NCBI GenBank assembly: GCA_023818995.1
Contig: JAMWDA010000074.1
Location: forward strand, 1 to 7,904
Length of the DNA stretch: 7,904 bases
Source: Candidatus Omnitrophota bacterium
GTDB lineage: Bacteria > Omnitrophota > Gorgyraeia > Duberdicusellales > 4484-171
Direction: 5' to 3'
Shown: positions 1-6,800 of the stretch, in pieces
Numbering within the stretch: position 1 is the first letter of the stretch
Layout: each line of letters starts with the position of its first letter
Program-made: the position numbers and the translations under genes
The notes under the pieces: model-generated
The model's input: the letters and a program-made list of their open reading frames with translations, nothing else
Told to the model about the DNA's origin: nothing
Databases searched by the model: none

Positions 1-879
1 TTGGGTGATAATTTCGTTTAGATAAGGTAAAACTTCATCTACAAAGTGATAACGGAATACATGTGGGCTGTAAATAAAGTAGATATCACGCTTACCTTTC
101 TTGAGTATCTTCATTTGTTCTTCTATAGCAATTCTTAAAGTATGAGCTAACTTTTTGTTCTCCTGAGAATCAAAGTTGTAATTTAATAACACACCTCTAA
201 TGCCTTCTTCCTTCTGTGTATTCGTTTTACTAAGAACAAATATATTCGCAATATCTTTCGCTAAACCCTCCATTACCTCTTGATGAATTCCTCCCCTTAC
301 CAACTCATTTTGATGCTGTAGCAAAATCTGTCTTACTGCTATAACCACTGTTTCACCCTTATCTAATTGTTCTTCCACGGCTTGTTGTGCTTTTTGGCTA
401 AACAACTCTAACAACATAGCATTTGCCGAGTGTGTGGCTTCTTGTGTATCTGAAGACTTATCTAATACCTCTAACTGTTTTTCTTTATACTTAGTAATTA
501 AGGATTCAAAATCTTGACCTGCTTTACGATTCCTTAAGATATTCTCAAAAAACCTTCCTCTAACTTTGTTACCTCGTATACTTTGATGCCAAAGAATCTG
601 TCCTTTATGTAAAATCGCAACTCTATCTCTGCATATAGGGTCATTACCTTTGAGTTTATTTTCTGCTTCCTGTAACTTTTCGGCGAAAGTTCTTAAATCT
701 TCTAACCCAGCACGCTTAGGGTCATCTTGAGATAATGTATCCATCATCTCTCTTACATAAGCCAATATTTCTCCACTGTAAATATTAACTTTATCTCCTT
801 CTCCGTTAGATGAAGGTTTACCTTGGTTGTGTCTCTTGCTATTCTCTCTCGTAGGATTAATTCTACGAGTTAAATAACC
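1..879 (-). other. Hydrophilic helical C-terminal part of the fragment (residues 2342-2634)
   Basis: A basic, then Ser/Asn/Gly-rich linker (2346-2371) follows the membrane bundle. The rest is mostly helical and rich in Gln, Glu and Lys. Residues 2450-2558 (positions 229-555) show a spacing of helices that resembles the N-terminal helical domain of PTS enzyme I: a charged helix, a segment with AMLLEL, a helix with ETVVIAVRQIL, and a helix ending LAKDIANIF. The phosphorylated His motif (GGxxSH) that should follow in a true enzyme I is not seen before the window ends. The last 30 residues start a new strand (DIYFIYSPHVF) of an unknown domain that continues beyond the window. Confidence 0.4.
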
Positions 880-3800
880 TATCTTATAAAAAATGAGCCA
901 ACGGATAACCTCTATAGTTATGCTAATAATTCCTAATAAAAAAGATGTCTTGAAAGCTACTAATATTAATATTGCTTTCATAATTTCCCAAACTGATATA
1001 ATGATAATTGGCCTTTCTTTATCAATCGAATCATAAGAAACATCTTTTTTGTACTCACTTAAACCTCTAAGAATAACAAAACTACCTATTAAAGCATCAA
1101 AAATTAAAGCAAAGATAATCTTTTCTCCTTCTCCTATTATTTTATGATAATCAACATTTATATTTAAACCTTGACAAAAAGATGGTAACCATAACATAAA
1201 TAAAAATACCCATAGATTTAATATTAATTTTCTAAGACTGAAATTATGCAAATTAGCTTTCTTATTCAATACTAACCATGCAGGATAACTTTCATTGTTA
1301 TATAAAGTATAAAATCCCAAGCTTATAGGAGAAACATATCTCTTATTTTTTGTAGGTAAACCCGCTGTCCCTAAAAAGTATCCCCCCATCTTTAAAATCC
1401 TGTTAATCTCTCTCCAAGCATAATCTAAGTTAAATGTTCCCTCTCGCAAAGTATCATGAGAGTATACTAAATCAAAGTATCCATCAGGGAAATTGTTGGG
1501 TTTACGAAAATCTATGCAGTATAATTTAATTTTATTTTTTATATCCTCAGGATACTCTCTAATTTCTTTTAGAATAGAGATTATGTTTTCATAATGATAT
1601 TCTACTAAAATTAGTTCTTCTATATTCTTAAATTCCTCTAATAATGTTAATGGTTCAACTAAACTTCTTCCTGGTCCAATAATTAAGGCTCTTTTAATCA
1701 TTTTATTTTCAAATTCTTTCCCTACATTTTTCAATCTATTTGCCAGCTTTTGTAGGTCTGATTTTTGCCACGATTTCTTTCTTTCCTGCATTTCTTTAGA
1801 GCGTTCACCATACTCTGAAAAATCTTGGTCCAACCACCACACACCTCTTTTAGACCACTCTTTATTACTCAAATATGTTTCATCTTTCCTCCAAGAAGGC
1901 AAATTCAAAATTTCTATTTTCCATTCATCTTCCTGGTAAGATAGTTTAAATGGCACACCTTCCGGAATATTCTCTATATCTATATTAACTTTATTTGGTC
2001 TATGCTGTAGAATTGAATTCTTATTATACTGAGAGTGCCTTATCATAACTTCTGGTGCTAATCTTAACCAAATAAGCCAGCGTAAAAGTTTATTTTCTCT
2101 TACAAAAGCAGGTTGAATGATCTCATACCATTCAGTAGTCACATCTTCAAACTTCTTTAAATCTTCTACAACTACCCTATGTAAATCTCCAAATTCTTTG
2201 ATACCTTGAGGATTACGAAAATACTTTACTGTCTCCCAGAAAGGTGCAATTACTTCCGCAATTATTCGCGCAAAAACCCTTTGACTTAACTTTTCACTTT
2301 GAATACAACGGTAATAAATCTTTCCATACCATGACCAGGGATTAACTGCCGTAGAATGAGTTAGAGTGATATCCGTATTTACTGCTTCTACCAGATTAAC
2401 AATCAATCCTTGTGAACCCCATCCACCACTCTTGAATAGCACTAATTTTTCATTATATCTACCACCGATTATCTTGCCATAAGAAATCCATGGCTCAAAC
2501 TCTCCAAGAATTTGCGCCCCTTCTGCTCCTATGGCTTTAAGGGTGGCATAGGCAGTATCTCCACCTATTAGAACAAGCAAACCTACCCTTTGAGCAATAT
2601 CTTTATCATCCGCTATGCTTCCTAAGGCATTAGCAATTTTCATCCGTACATCTAACTTCTCTTCAATAGATAAATCTTTTTCTAATTGTTTATCCTCCCC
2701 AGGAACGCTAACAATAACCTCTTTGTTTATATCAAAAGCTTCTTTTATACCTTCTCTAATTCTTGTAACTTCTTTATCTAAATCGCCTACGATAACCTCT
2801 TTAACATCTAAGATGAGATGATAAATACCCTTCGGATATCTTTCTTTGGCTAAATTTATCTGATTATTTGTAAGAGTTGTTCTTGAACCAGAAATTACTA
2901 AAAGTCTCTTATTCTCTTCTCTATTTAAATAGTTCCCTAAAGATTTATTTTTTCTAGAAATGATAGAAGAAGATAATTTTGAAACAATCTCAACATTAAA
3001 AATATGCTTTATTAAAGCAGAAGAAGTTAAGATAAAATACTCTTGTTTTAAATCCCTAAGTGTCTCGCTAATAATCTCTAAATCTTCTTCTTGGGCCGAA
3101 TCAAAGATAAAGAGCTCGCCTCTTTTAGACGACAGAAGAGTTAACAAATATTCTTTACCTTTGTGGATATCCTCTAATTTTACATTTACAATATTTTTAT
3201 ATTTTAATTGTGTCTTAAGAAATTCTTTAATATTTGAATTTGAGATAGGTGTAATCTCATCATTGCCAAACTCTGTATTAGAAATAAGCTTATCTCCTAC
3301 ATAAAGTATTCCATCTTCTACCTTCCTTAGTTGGCTATGACTAGGAACACTGGGAGCAATAAAAATAAGACTCTGGGGATAATATTTATTTAGTATCTCA
3401 ATCAAAATGTATAGATGGCCGCGCAAGGTAGAATCAATCTTAAAGATATTTAATCCTCTGCGCATCTTTTTCGTTTCGGTAATGAATTTTTCTAAGGCTA
3501 AAACGGCATTTTTAGCAAGAATTGTTCTCGTATTCGTATTTATTCCCACTACATCATATCCGGTATATTTATTGATATCATCTATAGAGTTAACCGCAAC
3601 CACACGTAATCCAAAATTACAAAAATAAAGCATTGCCTCTACTAATCCTGTGTAATCATCAGCAACAATAAATATAGGCAAAGCCTGATGCCAAACACAA
3701 GTTTTTTCGCTTTCCCACACTGGATAAATGGGATTAGGTTTAGCCGTGATATCAAACTCCTTTCCTGATTTAACTATAATGCCGATATTTTTTTCTCCTG

Positions 3801-6800
3801 ATAAAAGGCATCTACCTTTTTCAATTTTTACTTCTTTACCTTCTAATTCTTCTAAACTTTTATTGGTGTTGGTCACCAAATAACAACCGACCATATCTTC
3901 TCTCTTTTCCAATCCCAATGAACCAAGCATATTAAACTCGGTATCGTATAAAACAACTCTTTCCACCTCTTGATAGATATCATCCCAATCTATGTTATGT
4001 TTACCTTCTATAATATTAATTATAGGCTCTCTTAATAACCTTCTTAGAATAGTAGATAATGCTAAAGTATCTGTAGTAATATTGATAAGTTTTTTATTCC
4101 TATAAGCAAAATGGGCAATCCAATTCATAACCGTGAAGCTTATCCCTTTATCCTTGTTTTCCATAAAACTATTTTCTCCCAAATCTCCAATAGGATAAAA
4201 AATAGCAATTTGCCAAACTTCTCTATCTTTCTCATCATAAATTAATGAAAGCGATACAGAGCCTATTTTTTCTTCTATGTTATCTGTCTCTCTATAAACT
4301 TTCAGATTTATTGTCTTGGGGGGAGTATTTCCTCTAATAGAACTTTCTAAAGAGCGCGTTTTTAGAATAATCTTTACTTTATTATCTTTTAAATTTAACA
4401 ATTCTACTTGCTCTTCCCAAAAACCACCATCTAAAGGTTTACTTGTATATTTATGTATCAAATTAAGATTTCTATCCATATAGGCAATAATATTGCTATT
4501 ATTATCAAATATAGAATATCCAACTAATTGATAGTTGCTATATTCATCTTGAATAACAATTCTGTCCCTTTCATTAATCAAATCTTCCAAGATAAGAATA
4601 TTCTTAATAATTAAAGTATTAATTAACCATCTATTTGCTATCTTAGTTGCCTCTTTAAAAATATCCTCGCTTATAGATAGCTTCTTTTTACAGGCATCCT
4701 CTAACACCTCTTTTTGTTTTTCTTTATAGTCTTCCACTATATTTATAAATATCTGGATTTCTTCTTCTTTATATTTCTCTTTAAGCAACTCAACAATTCT
4801 CTCTTTAGCCTTATTAGAACTATCACCTAACTTTTTGTTCCATAAAATTTTAAATTCACCGTTTTCAAAAATTAGCTCGGCTAACCTCTCCTCTTTGGGA
4901 AGAAGATGTTCTATATCTTTCAGAATATTAATAAAATCGTTGATTTGTTTTGATTCAGCTATGGAAAGATTTGTTTCTTTAATGTAACTAGCTATATCTT
5001 CACTATAAATATTTAGCGGTCTTGCCATAACAGGAATATCAATGACTTTAGAAGGGTTATCTAACCAAGGAAATCTTCCCTTGGGATAAACATCCGAATT
5101 TTGAAAATTGGCCACTACCTCTTTAGCAGACCTGATTATATCTTTTAATTCCTTATCATCCTTTGAACGCAATATTTCCATAAGAGCAATTAGAGATAAC
5201 CCATAGACAGGTCCATCCTTACTTACACTCCAAACCTTACTACCTAAATAAAATCTTCCCACACCCTGCCAGAGCTGGAGTGTATAAGCTACCTCTTTAA
5301 TATTTTTTGCCTCTGATAATTTCTTGTCGTAATTTTTAAGATGTTTATCACCTCTTTTACGATGATTATGGGGAACATCAAAGAATGCCTCTTCAACTTT
5401 TCTTCTATAGCAATACGCCTCTCTTAAAATATAACTCCAACTATCTGGAAATATTCTGCCATCTTGAGGAAGGATTTTGTACTTATCGCCATTTTTAAGA
5501 TATTCCTGCCAAATCTTTCCATGATAATTATTTCCAAAGTCTGTTCTTCCCTCTTGTATATAATGGGCAAGAGCAAAATATGGCTCTACTCCTGCCAAGA
5601 TACCAATTACTAATATACGAAAGAGATTATTTTTATAATAAAAGCCTGTTCTCTGATTAATACATCTACGTAGCCCATCCTTTGTATGTTTAATTTTTGT
5701 ACTAGTGATGTTCCTTAATTTTTTTGATGTAACCGCTTTCTTCTTTAATGCAGAGGAAGGATAATTAACTGGAACGTAATTAATAACTTTTTTTATTATC
5801 GTGGCATTCTTTTCTATAATTCTTTTATCTATTGAAGAGCCATCTTTTGTATTATCACCAAAATAAAGATAGATTTTTTCATCTTTAGGGAAAGGTTGGG
5901 GGAATTTATCTATTTTTTTATCTTGATCTTGTTTTGGTTCTTCGGGTATCTCTTCTTTCAGATAATTGCGGAGTATATAAGTTATCCAACCACCGATTCC
6001 TATTGCCCCTACAGTTGTACCGGCTAATATAGCAAAAAAATGCCTGCGGTTTATTTTTTCAGAACTCAAATTACTTTCCAATCCCGATCCAGTTAAAGAA
6101 GCGGTGTTTAAAGAGTTGTCCTTTTTAGAAGTTTCTCTGTCCTTATGAGATGATAGAGAAGAAATAAAAGGGATACTTAAACAATACCCTAAATTTAAAT
6201 CAGGAGGAATAAACGATATATATAAATATAAAAGCAAAAACCATATAGCCAAAATAAAAATAGACACAATCCCAATTACTATAAAATCAACTAAAGCATT
6301 GTCCTCTTTATTTCTTCTATGTTCTGTTTTTAATGTTGTTTTTGTTTTATTATAAATCTTTAATTTTTTTATAGCCCAAAAAGTAAAGAAAACAAAAAGC
6401 ACTCCAGATATAAGTGGCATAAAGAGATTACTTGTTGTGATTTTTAATAAATTTGAGTTTGCTATAAAAAATAAAGGTAGAAATTGAACTAAAGTCTTCC
6501 TTTCAAATTTCTCTTCTACCTTATTTAAAATATGAATTAGGTTGTCTACAAAGTGATCGATGCGATTAATAATTTCTTTCATCTGAGTCTTAGGTTTTCC
6601 TAATGGATCGGGGATATTCTTACCATATATGCGCCAATTACGGGTGAGAAAACTTAGCATATAAGTTTTACCTTGGGCGGTGGGAAACTTATCAATGATT
6701 TCTCTCAATAAATCCACTTCTGCTGAAACAAAAATAATATCGCAAGAATTAACAAAATCTAAAGTAAGTCTTGTTGGTATCCATTGAGAAACATTTATCC

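Noticed and set aside
2615..2821. Plus-strand ORF of 68 codons
   Set aside because: It lies wholly opposite the conserved nucleotide-binding half of the kinase domain, is rich in Ser, Ile and Leu as expected from antisense of AT-rich coding DNA, and has no recognisable domain.
2960..3304. Plus-strand ORF of 114 codons
   Set aside because: It is antisense to the kinase domain, and its low-complexity Ser/Ile/Leu/Phe composition is a shadow pattern. No ribosome binding site or family motif supports it.
3407..3628. Plus-strand ORF of 73 codons
   Set aside because: It overlaps the opposite strand of the kinase motifs GINTNTR and DSTLRG, which are clearly the coding sense.
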